A stretch of 64,000 nt of DNA from Alphaproteobacteria bacterium (GCA_028284945.1 JANQQJ010000024.1:248001-312000); one strand, 5' to 3'. Shown: positions 27,858 to 36,063, counted from the first letter of the stretch. Numbers and translations: made by a program. Notes: generated by a model from the letters alone, not told the origin.

Positions 27858-28013
27858 GGTCGCTAAACGCGCACAAAATGTAAGATTATTACACAAACCT
27901 GTAACCACAGCGCTTCACAATCCGGATGGGAGGTGCTAAATCCAGCCCCCATCGTACTGTCCGTCCCAAGCCGGTTCAACCGACTCCCCAATCCAAAATT
28001 TGCCGAGATACCT

Positions 28014-30278
28014 ATGGCTGACGAAAAATATTCCGAGCGCGAGGCGCTGCTGTTTCACACACAGGGTCGCCCCGGAAAAATCGAGATTATCGCGACCAAA
28101 CCCATGGCGACCCAGCGCGATCTGTCACTCGCCTATTCGCCCGGCGTTGCCGCGCCCGTCCGCTCGATTCATGAAGATGAAACCCTGGCCTATGACTACA
28201 CCGCCAAGGGCAATCTGGTGGCGGTGATTTCCAACGGCACCGCCATTCTGGGCCTTGGCAATCTGGGCGCGCTGGCATCGAAGCCGGTGATGGAAGGCAA
28301 GGCGGTGCTGTTCAAGCGTTTCGCTGATGTCGACTCCATCGACCTGGAAGTCGATACAGAAGAGGTCGAGGAATTCATCAACTGTGCGCGGCTTCTGGGC
28401 CCCAGCTTTGGCGGCATCAACCTGGAAGACATCAAGGCGCCGGAATGTTTCATCATCGAGCAGCGACTGCGTGAAGAAATGAATATCCCGGTGTTCCACG
28501 ATGATCAGCACGGGACAGCGATTATCGCCGCTGCAGGCCTGATCAACGCGCTGCACCTGACCGGCCGTGACATCCAGGATTGCCAGAAAGTCGTCGTCAA
28601 TGGCGCGGGCGCTGCGGCGATTGCCTGCGTTGAGCTGATCAAGGCCATGGGTGTCGGCAGCGACCGGGTCATCATGTGCGATTCCAAGGGCGTGATCTAT
28701 CAGGGCCGCGAAGAAGGCATGAATCAGTGGAAGTCTGCCCACGCGGCGGTCACCGATGCGCGGACACTGGAAGAGGCGATGGACGGCGCCGATGTGGCCT
28801 GGGGCCTGTCGGTCGAAGGTGCATTCACAAAGAAAATGGTCGCCAGCATGGCCGACAATCCGATCATTTTTGCCATGGCCAATCCCGACCCGGAGATTTC
28901 ACCCGAAGAGGTTGAAGAAGTCCGGGACGATGCGATTGTGGCGACCGGCCGGTCGGATTATCCCAACCAGGTCAATAATGTGCTCGGTTTTCCCTATATC
29001 TTCCGCGGCGCGTTAGACGTTCGCGCCACCACCATCAATGAAGATATGAAAATTGCCGCGGCGCACGCCCTTGCCGGCCTGGCGCGCGAAGACGTGCCGG
29101 ACGAGGTCGCCAGCGCCTATGCCGGGCATCGGCCGACCTATGGACCCAACTACATTATTCCGGTGCCGTTCGACCCCCGGCTGATCAGTCATGTACCGCC
29201 AGCAGTCGCGCAAGCGGCGATGGATTCCGGTGTCGCGCGGCGGCCGATTATCGACATGGATGGCTATAAGGCGGAACTGGCGGCCCGGCTCAACCCCACT
29301 AGCGGCCAGCTGCAGATGATCTATGAGGATGTGCGGGCCGCGCCGAAACGCGTGGTGTTTGCCGAGGGTGAAGAGGAAAAGATCATCCGCGCCGCCATCG
29401 CCTACCGCAATGCCGGATATGGCACACCGGTGCTCGTTGGCCGCGACGAGGAGGTGCGCAAGACCATGCAGGCCATGGGGGTGGACGATCCCACCTGGCT
29501 GGAGATCCATAACGCCCGCGAAAGCGCCAACAATCAAGCCTATGCGCAGTTCCTCTACGAAAAGCTGCAGCGCAAGGGTTACCTATTCCGGGACTGCCTG
29601 CGCATGGTCAACAATGACCGCAACATCTTTGCCGCTTGTATGGTCGCCAAGGGCGATGCTGATGCCATGGTGACCGGTGTTACCCGGAATTACTTTACTG
29701 CCTATGAAGAGGTGCGGCGGGTGATCGATCCCCAGCCGGGTAGGACGGTGTTTGGCCTTTCCATGATCGTCAGCCGCGACCGCACGGTCTTCGTCGCTGA
29801 CACCCAGGTGAACGAACTGCCCAGCGCTGAACAGCTGGCCGGCATCGTCCAGGGATCGGCTGAAGCTGCCCGCATGTTCGGCGAAGAGCCCCGCGTGGCG
29901 CTGCTGTCCTATGCCAATTTCGGCCACCCGGAAGGGTTCCGCAGCGACCGAATCAGAGATGCGGTGCAGATTCTGGACGGTCAGCACACCGACTTTGAAT
30001 ATGATGGGGAAATGGCGGCCGACGTCGCCCTCGATCCGGAATTGCAAAAACTATACCCGTTCATGCGGCTGTCCGGGCCGGCCAATGTGCTGGTGATGCC
30101 GGCGCTGCACTCGGCCAATATCAGCTCGAAACTGATTAAGGCCCTGGGCGGCGGATCGATTGTCGGCCCGCTGTTGATCGGGTTGGAACGATCGGTCCAG
30201 ATCGTCCCGATGAGTGCGTCGGCTGCCGATATTGTCAGCACCGCCGCCTTGGCCTCCTTCGGATCCAGCCGCCTTTGA
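28014..30278 (+). CDS. maeB: NADP-dependent malic enzyme with C-terminal phosphotransacetylase-like domain
   Basis: A 754-residue enzyme converting malate to pyruvate and CO2 with NADP. The malic N-terminal domain contains AYSPGVAAPV and the AD(P)-binding domain VVNGAGAAAIACVELI. From about residue 430 a phosphotransacetylase-like domain follows (RVVFAEGEEEKIIRAA), regulatory rather than catalytic in characterised MaeB-type enzymes. I chose ATG 28014 (MADEKYSERE) because homologs start there; the frame is open 27 codons further to a GTG at 27933. Confidence 0.94.
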   Translation: MADEKYSEREALLFHTQGRPGKIEIIATKPMATQRDLSLAYSPGVAAPVRSIHEDETLAYDYTAKGNLVAVISNGTAILGLGNLGALASKPVMEGKAVLFKRFADVDSIDLEVDTEEVEEFINCARLLGPSFGGINLEDIKAPECFIIEQRLREEMNIPVFHDDQHGTAIIAAAGLINALHLTGRDIQDCQKVVVNGAGAAAIACVELIKAMGVGSDRVIMCDSKGVIYQGREEGMNQWKSAHAAVTDARTLEEAMDGADVAWGLSVEGAFTKKMVASMADNPIIFAMANPDPEISPEEVEEVRDDAIVATGRSDYPNQVNNVLGFPYIFRGALDVRATTINEDMKIAAAHALAGLAREDVPDEVASAYAGHRPTYGPNYIIPVPFDPRLISHVPPAVAQAAMDSGVARRPIIDMDGYKAELAARLNPTSGQLQMIYEDVRAAPKRVVFAEGEEEKIIRAAIAYRNAGYGTPVLVGRDEEVRKTMQAMGVDDPTWLEIHNARESANNQAYAQFLYEKLQRKGYLFRDCLRMVNNDRNIFAACMVAKGDADAMVTGVTRNYFTAYEEVRRVIDPQPGRTVFGLSMIVSRDRTVFVADTQVNELPSAEQLAGIVQGSAEAARMFGEEPRVALLSYANFGHPEGFRSDRIRDAVQILDGQHTDFEYDGEMAADVALDPELQKLYPFMRLSGPANVLVMPALHSANISSKLIKALGGGSIVGPLLIGLERSVQIVPMSASAADIVSTAALASFGSSRL

Positions 30279-30285
30279 GCCGGGT

Positions 30286-30579
30286 ATGGCACAGGTCTTC
30301 TTCACACAGCACCTGCGCCGCCTTGTCCCCTATGAACCCGTCGAGGTCTCAGGCGACACCATTGCGTCTGTTCTGGACGGCATTTTTGACGAGATTCCTG
30401 CCCTGAAAAGCTACGTGGTGGACGATCAGGGCGCGCTGCGAAAACATGTCTGTATCTTTGTCGATGAAGAGAGAATCGACTTCACCGGTTCTTTGACCCA
30501 TCCTGTCGGGGCTGAAAGCGAAGTCTATATTATGCAGGCCTTGTCAGGAGGGATGCGATGCAGGACCGGCTTCTTATAG
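30286..30579 (+). CDS. MoaD/ThiS-like beta-grasp (ubiquitin-fold) protein with Gly-Gly followed by a tail
   Basis: A 97-residue small protein starting 7 bp after the malic enzyme stop. It has the beta-grasp pattern: MAQVFFTQHLRRLVPYEPVE, central IFDEIPALKSYVVDDQGALR, KHVCIFVDEERI, then ESEVYIMQALSGG. Ubiquitin-like sulfur carriers end in Gly-Gly, which is adenylated by an E1-like enzyme. Here eight more residues (MRCRTGFL) follow the Gly-Gly. The GGAGGG encoding Gly-Gly also serves as ribosome-binding site of the next gene, whose ATG at 30558 overlaps this gene by 22 bp. Sulfur-carrier role is unproven. Confidence 0.82.
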   Translation: MAQVFFTQHLRRLVPYEPVEVSGDTIASVLDGIFDEIPALKSYVVDDQGALRKHVCIFVDEERIDFTGSLTHPVGAESEVYIMQALSGGMRCRTGFL

Positions 30580-31643
30580 GAACCCGCAAGGGTCTTTTCA
30601 TCATGCGCACCGACGGCGGCGGCTGGGCTGTCGACCGGACCGCCTTTCTGGGTCAGCCCGTCAGCGCAACGCTGTACGACACGCGATCCGGCTATCTCTA
30701 TGCGGCGCTCGACCTGGGCCACTTTGGCGCCAAGCTGCATCGGTCGGATGATCAAGGTGAAACATGGACCGAGCTCAACCCGCCAGCCTATGCGCCATCA
30801 GATGAAGACGGGGCACCTTCGGTCAAGCTGCTTTGGGTTCTTGAAGCCGGGGGGCCCGGGCAAGACGGCAGATTATGGGCTGGCACGATTCCCGGCGGGC
30901 TTTTCCGGTCCGACGATCACGGCGAAAGCTGGGCCCTCAATGAACCGCTCTGGAACGAGCCCGACCGGCAGAAATGGGTCGGCGGCGGCTTTGACGAACC
31001 CGGTATTCATTCCATCATCGTCGACGCGCGCAACCCGGAGCGACTCATAGCGGGTGTCTCCTGTGGTGGTGTTTGGCTTTCAGAAGACGATGGCGATAGC
31101 TGGGTCCTTCGCGCTGACGGGCTGCGCAGTGACTATACGCCGCCGGGCATCGCCGAAGAGGGCGCAATGCAGGACCCGCATCGCCTGATCCAATGCAAAG
31201 GCGCGCCCGAAAACTATTGGATCCAGCACCATAACGGCATCTTCAAGTCCACCGACGACCTGAAGAGCTGGCAGGAAATTCATGAGATGGGTCCGTCGAC
31301 ATTCGGCTTCGCACTCGCCGTACACCCAAACAACCCGCAAACCGCCTGGTTCGTGCCGGCAATCAAGGATGAATATCGCTATCCGGTCGACGGGCGATTT
31401 GTCGTCACCCGCACCACCGATGGTGGCCAATCAGCGGATGTGTTGATCAACGGGCTGCCAGACGCCGATGCCTATGACTTGGTTTATCGCCATGCGCTAG
31501 ATATCGACGAAACCGGCAACCGGCTGGCCATGGGCTCGACATCTGGCGGGCTTTGGGTCAGCGAAAATGCCGGTGACAGCTGGACACTACTGGCCGAACG
31601 CCTGCCGCCGGTGAACACAGTAGCTTTCGCCGAATTTATCTAG
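30558..31643 (+). CDS. BNR/Asp-box repeat beta-propeller protein (sialidase/VPS10-like fold)
   Basis: A 361-residue protein with repeated Asp-box motifs (S-x-D-x-G-x-T/S-W): SDDQGETW at 63-70, SDDHGESW at 118-125, SEDDGDSW at 175-182, a degenerate STDDLKSW at 231-238 and SENAGDSW near 340. Spacing suggests a six- or seven-bladed propeller. No signal peptide is seen, so it is probably cytoplasmic, unlike true sialidases, and the catalytic residues of sialidases are not evident. Translation appears coupled to the MoaD-like gene it overlaps. Its stop abuts the stop of the convergent acyltransferase gene. Confidence 0.85.
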   Translation: MQDRLLIGTRKGLFIMRTDGGGWAVDRTAFLGQPVSATLYDTRSGYLYAALDLGHFGAKLHRSDDQGETWTELNPPAYAPSDEDGAPSVKLLWVLEAGGPGQDGRLWAGTIPGGLFRSDDHGESWALNEPLWNEPDRQKWVGGGFDEPGIHSIIVDARNPERLIAGVSCGGVWLSEDDGDSWVLRADGLRSDYTPPGIAEEGAMQDPHRLIQCKGAPENYWIQHHNGIFKSTDDLKSWQEIHEMGPSTFGFALAVHPNNPQTAWFVPAIKDEYRYPVDGRFVVTRTTDGGQSADVLINGLPDADAYDLVYRHALDIDETGNRLAMGSTSGGLWVSENAGDSWTLLAERLPPVNTVAFAEFI

Positions 31644-32423
31644 CTAAGCCGGGCGTTCGCGGCGCGCCAGATGCGCGAAATATTTGTCCGGCACCCGGGC
31701 GATGGACTGAATCACAAACACATCCGTTGTGCCGAACTGTTCGTCGATGACCGCGCCATCGCCAATATAGGCGCCAACCCTCAAATAGCCTTTGATCAGC
31801 GGCGGTAGCGCCTTGACCACATCGCGCTCGCGAACCTGATCGGCGGGCATGATATTCATCTCTATGTGGCGAGACGGGACCGCATAAACGCACAGATCAT
31901 CGGGCGCACGGAAGTTGTGGTAGAGGTACGACAATGCCTCGGCATGCTGCTGCAAGTCGATCCCGGGCAGGCTGGCGCAGCCAAACAGATAAGACACCTT
32001 GTGCGCATATACATGTTCAGCAATGCCCTTCCAGAGCAGCTGGATCGTCGCATTGGAGCGGTATTCAGCCCGCACACAAGACCGCCCAAGCTCGAGAAAC
32101 TGGCCGTGACGACGATACGTATTCTCATCGCGGCCGACAAATAGCGGACTAAGGTCATATTCAGAGGCGGAATAAAATCCGTCATTCTGCAGCGCGACTT
32201 CCTCGCGCAGCAGACGATAGGTGCCGACAACGGCTTCATCAGCCGGCAGCGAGTGGTCGATCACGAGTAAATGGTCGCAAATCGGGTCGAATTCGTCGAA
32301 ATCCCGCCGTTCTGCAGCCATAACGTCGGTCGGCGTCGCACCCAGTTCTTCGTAAAAGACCCGGTAACGTAGCCGCTCAGCAGCGCGAATTTCTTGATCA
32401 TCAGCAGCAAGCCTGACCTCCAT
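31644..32423 (-). CDS. olsB: OlsB-type ornithine-acyl-ACP N-acyltransferase (hemolysin-like GNAT)
   Basis: A protein of at least 259 residues of the GNAT-like family that makes lyso-ornithine lipid from ornithine and 3-hydroxyacyl-ACP. Motifs: AERLRYRVFYEELGA, DFDEFDPICDHLLVID, GQFLELGRSCVRAEYRS and FGCASLPGID. Start uncertain: ATG 32423 is in frame but has no ribosome-binding site, and homology seems to continue about ten residues upstream, where a strong GGGGGAGG is followed only by GTT/ATC codons. A TTG at 32528 is the next candidate. No olsA is adjacent, though a PlsC-family gene lies at 13758. Confidence 0.85.
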   Translation of the reverse strand: MEVRLAADDQEIRAAERLRYRVFYEELGATPTDVMAAERRDFDEFDPICDHLLVIDHSLPADEAVVGTYRLLREEVALQNDGFYSASEYDLSPLFVGRDENTYRRHGQFLELGRSCVRAEYRSNATIQLLWKGIAEHVYAHKVSYLFGCASLPGIDLQQHAEALSYLYHNFRAPDDLCVYAVPSRHIEMNIMPADQVRERDVVKALPPLIKGYLRVGAYIGDGAVIDEQFGTTDVFVIQSIARVPDKYFAHLARRERPA

Positions 32424-32543
32424 AGAGGCGGGCCGCGTGGCTAGAACAGAGATAACAAAACCTCCCCCGTGATGTTCACTAGCCGAGTTTGCGCACCCTA
32501 ACACAGTGCGCGGCGATGTGGATGACAAAATGGTGACGCAGAA

Positions 32544-33950
32544 TCAGGGTTCAACCACTTCCTTTGAGAACCTTTTTGTAACCCACCACAGCAGCAGAAG
32601 CCCGGGCACGGCGGCCAGCACTGTCAGGCCAAAGAAAATCGGCCAGCTGACTGCTTCTGCCAGAAATCCGGCGGGGGCGGAGAACAGGGTTCGCCCGACA
32701 TTCATCAGCGACGTCAGCAGCGCATACTGTGTCGCGGTATAGGCCACATTGCAGAGGCTTGCCATATAGGCCATGAAAGCGGTCGCCCCCATGCCCCCGG
32801 CGAAGTTCTCGACCGCGACGGTTACCCCCAGCATCCAGGGGTCTGGCCCGGCCCAGGCGAGCAATACAAACATGAAGTTCGAGACCAGCTGTGCGATGCC
32901 GCCAATCCAGAGCGATTTAATGATCCCCAGCCGGTATACCAGTACACCCGCGAGCACCGCCCCCAGAATGGTGGAGGTAATCCCGACGGGTTTCGAGATC
33001 AGGCCGACCTGTTCCAGCGAGAAGCCCAGTTCGAGATAAAACGGCCCCGTCATCATCGAGGCCAGCGTGTCGCCGAACTTATAGAACAGCACGAAGGCCA
33101 GAATGGGGGCCCACCCCCCTTTCTTCATGAACTCCAGGAAAGGGGCGACGGCAGAGACATAAAGCCAGACGGAAACGTCACCGATGGGGCCACGAAGGCC
33201 GGGCCGCTTGCCAATGAACGCAGCCGCTTGCGCACGCCTTTCAATGGCATCTTCTGAATCCTGCTGTTCCGGTTCGGGGCTGATCAGCACCGCGGCGACA
33301 CCGACCAGCATCAAGAGCGCCATGGCCAGATAGGCAGCCTCCCAATTGCCGACAGCCTCGGGCCCGGTCGCGCCCAGTCCGGCAATGATCAGCGCCCCAC
33401 CGCCGGACACCAGCATCGCGATCCGGTAGCCGATCTGATAGGCGCCTGCGCCCGCGCCTTGCTGGTCCAGGTCCAGCAGCTCAACCCGGTGCGCGTCAAT
33501 GACGATATCCTGGCTGGCCGAGAAAAACGCGATGGCCAGTGCCCCCATCGCAACAGGCAACAGATTACCCGGCGAAGGCGCTGAAAAGCCGACGGCAGCG
33601 ATCGAGATCATCAGGCCAATTTGTGTGGCCAGCATCCAGCCACGCCGCCGCCCGAACAGGCGCGTCAAAATCGGAAAAGGCAGCCGGTCGATAAACGGCG
33701 CCCAGACAAATTTGAACGCATAAGGCACGGTCAGCAGCGCAAACAGGCCGATTTCGCCCTTGGCGGTGCCGACCTGAGTCAACCAATAGGTCAGCGTTCC
33801 AAAGGAAAGCGCCAGCGGCAGGCCCGACGAGAAACCGAACAGGAAGAACAGGGCGACTCGCCGTTCGGCATAGACCGCTGCCGCGCCGAGGCGATCGACC
33901 CATTGGGGCGGCAGGACATAGGCGGCGGACGTGCTCATCGGAGAAGACAT
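32544..33950 (-). CDS. AmpG-like MFS permease (muropeptide transporter family)
   Basis: A 468-residue polytopic protein (about 12-14 membrane segments) of the AmpG branch of the major facilitator superfamily. The N-terminal FFLFGFSSGLPLALSFGTL and FALLTVPYAFKFVWAPFIDR, then FFSASQDIVIDAHRVELL, are AmpG signatures. AmpG imports anhydromuropeptides for cell-wall recycling. No other recycling gene or beta-lactamase is nearby. ATG at 33950; the 442-bp gap on its 5' side is shared with the riboswitch leader on the other strand. Confidence 0.88.
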   Translation of the reverse strand: MSSPMSTSAAYVLPPQWVDRLGAAAVYAERRVALFFLFGFSSGLPLALSFGTLTYWLTQVGTAKGEIGLFALLTVPYAFKFVWAPFIDRLPFPILTRLFGRRRGWMLATQIGLMISIAAVGFSAPSPGNLLPVAMGALAIAFFSASQDIVIDAHRVELLDLDQQGAGAGAYQIGYRIAMLVSGGGALIIAGLGATGPEAVGNWEAAYLAMALLMLVGVAAVLISPEPEQQDSEDAIERRAQAAAFIGKRPGLRGPIGDVSVWLYVSAVAPFLEFMKKGGWAPILAFVLFYKFGDTLASMMTGPFYLELGFSLEQVGLISKPVGITSTILGAVLAGVLVYRLGIIKSLWIGGIAQLVSNFMFVLLAWAGPDPWMLGVTVAVENFAGGMGATAFMAYMASLCNVAYTATQYALLTSLMNVGRTLFSAPAGFLAEAVSWPIFFGLTVLAAVPGLLLLWWVTKRFSKEVVEP

Positions 33951-34111
33951 TAAGCACTCACCCGCGACATTTCCATCGGTGCTTGGCTGATGAGGGGGGC
34001 GACGATAGGAACCGCAACCTGAGAATTTCTATTTTACTTCAAACTGTTAAATAAATCCGAACAATTCTTAACGTGCATGGCCGGCCGGTTTTTTGTACTC
34101 TGCAGCCCGTC

Positions 34112-34210
34112 AAGTCGACGAAACGGCAAACCGTCCGGAAGGACGGGACGCAAAGCCACCGGCCCCAATCCGGATCAACCGGATGGGTAGCGGGGCTACC
34201 GAAAGGACTT
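34112..34210 (+). ncRNA. Cyclic-di-GMP-I (GEMM-I) riboswitch aptamer
   Basis: The conserved core is unmistakable. ACGGCAAACC is followed by a hairpin CCGTCC/GGACGG with a GGAA tetraloop, then GGGACGCAAAGCC, a second hairpin arm ending in GGATGGG, and TAGCGGGGCTACCG. This matches the GEMM-I consensus (GGCAAACC, GGGACGCAAAGCC, GGTAGCGGGGNTACCG). The P1 stem is AAGTC (34112-34116) with GACTT (34206-34210). The aptamer is on the plus strand and ends 182 nt before the ATPase gene at 34393. A GNRA-type loop facing the second hairpin fits the known tetraloop-receptor contact. No strong sigma-70 promoter was recognised upstream, and no T-run follows. Confidence 0.93.
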
Positions 34211-34213
34211 AGG

Positions 34214-34360
34214 ATGGCGACGGCCAACGCCAGACGGATGGGTAATTCCGGCCCCGAAAGCAACCGGGGTTCAGCCCAATTTCCTCTCGATCATGCCAAT
34301 GCGGTTTCTGCCTTTCGCGCTTTGACGGGCTTAGGTCAGCAGCGGGTGTTGCTGATCTGA
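34214..34360 (+). CDS. Possible 48-residue leader ORF in the riboswitch expression platform
   Basis: ATG at 34214 opens a 48-codon frame ending at TGA 34360. Its putative ribosome-binding site AAAGGA lies 6 nt upstream and overlaps the 3' arm of riboswitch P1, so ligand binding could hide it. The product, MATANARRMGNSGP onward to LGQQRVLLI, resembles nothing I recognise, and codon bias is weak. It may be a translated leader, a real small protein, or chance. Confidence 0.3.
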   Translation: MATANARRMGNSGPESNRGSAQFPLDHANAVSAFRALTGLGQQRVLLI

Positions 34361-34381
34361 TTAAAGGACGCTGACCAGATC
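34334..34381 (+). promoter_or_regulatory. Competing stems upstream of the ATPase ribosome-binding site
   Basis: Three perfect stems use overlapping bases: TCAGCA/TGCTGA (34336-34341 with 34350-34355), GGTCAGC/GCTGACC (34334-34340 with 34370-34376) and GATCTG/CAGATC (34354-34359 with 34376-34381). They cannot all form together. The last sits directly before GGAGCAGG, the ribosome-binding site of the gene at 34393. This suggests a structured expression platform; its link to the aptamer 120 nt upstream is inference. Confidence 0.5.
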
Positions 34382-34392
34382 GGAGCAGGAAA

Positions 34393-36063
34393 ATGAGGCT
34401 TGGGGAATTTCTCGTCGCACGCAATGTCGTGACAGAAGACAATGTGTTCGACGCCTTGAAACTTCAGCGCGAACACGGCGGACAGCTTGGTGAACACCTG
34501 GTCAATATGGGTGTGATCACCAGTGAAGAACTTGCCGACGCGCTGGCCTATTTCCCCGAACCGCCACGGTCTATCGATGATACCGGCCTAAACCCGACAC
34601 AGTTGCTGGGCCATACGCTGAAGCTGATTCATACATTGGGCCTGGAGACCGCCAGCGAGCTGGAGCGCGCCATCGCGCTGCCCGGTCAAGTCTGTGCTGA
34701 ACTGGTTGAGGCCATCCGTGAACGCGAGCTGGTTCAGATGATGGGGTCAGCGGCGCTGACCGGCCAATCAAGCAGCAACGAAATCCGCTATGGGTTGACC
34801 GCACGGGGGCGCGACTGGGCGATGGAGGCGCTGGAGAGCAACCAATATATCGGCCCGGCCCCGGTGCCGTTCGACAAATGGATCGAACAGATCAAAAAAC
34901 AGTCGATCCTGACCGATCCGATCAACCCGCGCAGCCTGGCAGAATCGCTTTCTCATCTCGTGCTGCCGGACGGCTTTATCGACGAGCTGGGGCCGGCGGT
35001 GAATTCCGGTCGGTCGGCACTGATTTACGGCCCCCCGGGCAATGGTAAGACCACCATTGCTGAAGGCGTTGCCGAGGCGTTCAAGAGCCTGGTCTTTATT
35101 CCCCATGCGGTCGAAGTCGATGGGCAGATCATCAAGGTCTATGACGAGGCCCTTCACCGCCGCCGCGACGAAAACCCCGAGGCCGAAACAGCCAGGACAC
35201 TGGTCAAGCGGCGGACAGAAACCCTCGATGGCCGCTGGGTCCCCTGTTATCGGCCAGTGGTTGTCGCGGGCGGTGAGTTAACGCTCGACATGCTGAACTT
35301 CGTCTATAACGAAACCGCAAAGTTCTATGAAGCGCCACTGCATGTTAAAGCGATCAACGGCGTCTTCCTGATCGATGACTTTGGCCGTCAACAGGTGGAA
35401 CCGTCGGACCTTTTGAACCGCTGGATTATTCCGCTTGAAAAGCGCGTCGATTATCTGGCGCTGGTCACCGGGCAAACCATTCAGGTGCCGTTCGACGAAT
35501 TACTGATCTTCTCAACCAACCTGGTTCCTGACGACCTGATGGACGACGCCTTCCTGCGCCGGATTCCCTACAAGATCGAAATCGGCACCCCGTCGCGTGA
35601 GATGTATGAGGCAATTTTCCGGGCCGTCTGCCGCGGCAAAAAGGTCGATCTGCCGGAAGATCTGATCCCGTTCATTTACGACGTCTATTACGACCACAAC
35701 GGCAAACTGCCGTCGAATTACCAGCCAGGCTTCATCATCGACCGGGTGATCGACATCTGCCGCTATCACGGCGTCGAGACCGAGCTGCGCCGCGACTTCG
35801 TGCTCTATGCGCTGGGCAATCTGAGCTCGGATGCCGATGATGCAAGACGGCTCGCGGCACTCTCAAATGAATATCGGGATCAGCACCCTTTGCCAACCAA
35901 CCCGCCCGCGCCCGAAGCATCAGCGCCCGAGACACCGGTCTCCGAAACAGGGGCCAATGGCGCCGCCGTCAATGGCTCACCGCTGGAGCGTGAGCCGGCG
36001 GTAGGAGAGGGCTTCAGCGATGGCGCTGCGCCCCACGGTTTCGAGCCCCGCGAGGTCGCTTAA
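34393..36063 (+). CDS. AAA+ ATPase with N-terminal MshEN-like repeats
   Basis: A 556-residue protein under the c-di-GMP-I riboswitch. Residues 2-25 (RLGEFLVARN onward to ALKLQ) and 31-54 (QLGEHLVNMG onward) both fit the spacing of the 24-residue RLGxx(LVI)2xxG(LVI)2xxxxLxxxLxxQ signature of MshEN c-di-GMP-binding domains, with substitutions (Asn for Gly in the first, Gln for Arg and Phe for Gln in the second). A winged-helix-like region follows (about 60-150), then an AAA+ domain: Walker A GPPGNGKT at 213-220, Walker B LIDDF at 326-330, sensor FSTN near 374 and FLRRIPYKI near 387. The Pro/Glu-rich tail from about 495 runs antisense over the end of comM. GGAGCAGG precedes the ATG. Substrate unknown. 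Confidence 0.88.
   Translation: MRLGEFLVARNVVTEDNVFDALKLQREHGGQLGEHLVNMGVITSEELADALAYFPEPPRSIDDTGLNPTQLLGHTLKLIHTLGLETASELERAIALPGQVCAELVEAIRERELVQMMGSAALTGQSSSNEIRYGLTARGRDWAMEALESNQYIGPAPVPFDKWIEQIKKQSILTDPINPRSLAESLSHLVLPDGFIDELGPAVNSGRSALIYGPPGNGKTTIAEGVAEAFKSLVFIPHAVEVDGQIIKVYDEALHRRRDENPEAETARTLVKRRTETLDGRWVPCYRPVVVAGGELTLDMLNFVYNETAKFYEAPLHVKAINGVFLIDDFGRQQVEPSDLLNRWIIPLEKRVDYLALVTGQTIQVPFDELLIFSTNLVPDDLMDDAFLRRIPYKIEIGTPSREMYEAIFRAVCRGKKVDLPEDLIPFIYDVYYDHNGKLPSNYQPGFIIDRVIDICRYHGVETELRRDFVLYALGNLSSDADDARRLAALSNEYRDQHPLPTNPPAPEASAPETPVSETGANGAAVNGSPLEREPAVGEGFSDGAAPHGFEPREVA

Noticed and set aside
34250-34290. tRNA-like T-arm (GGGGTTCAGCCC) after the riboswitch
   Set aside because: No acceptor, D-arm or anticodon arm fits around it, and TTC-A lacks the usual flanking pattern.
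34214-34290. A second, tandem GEMM aptamer downstream of the first
   Set aside because: CGGATGGGTAA resembles one piece, but the required GGGACGCAAAGCC and GGTAGCGGGG cores are missing.
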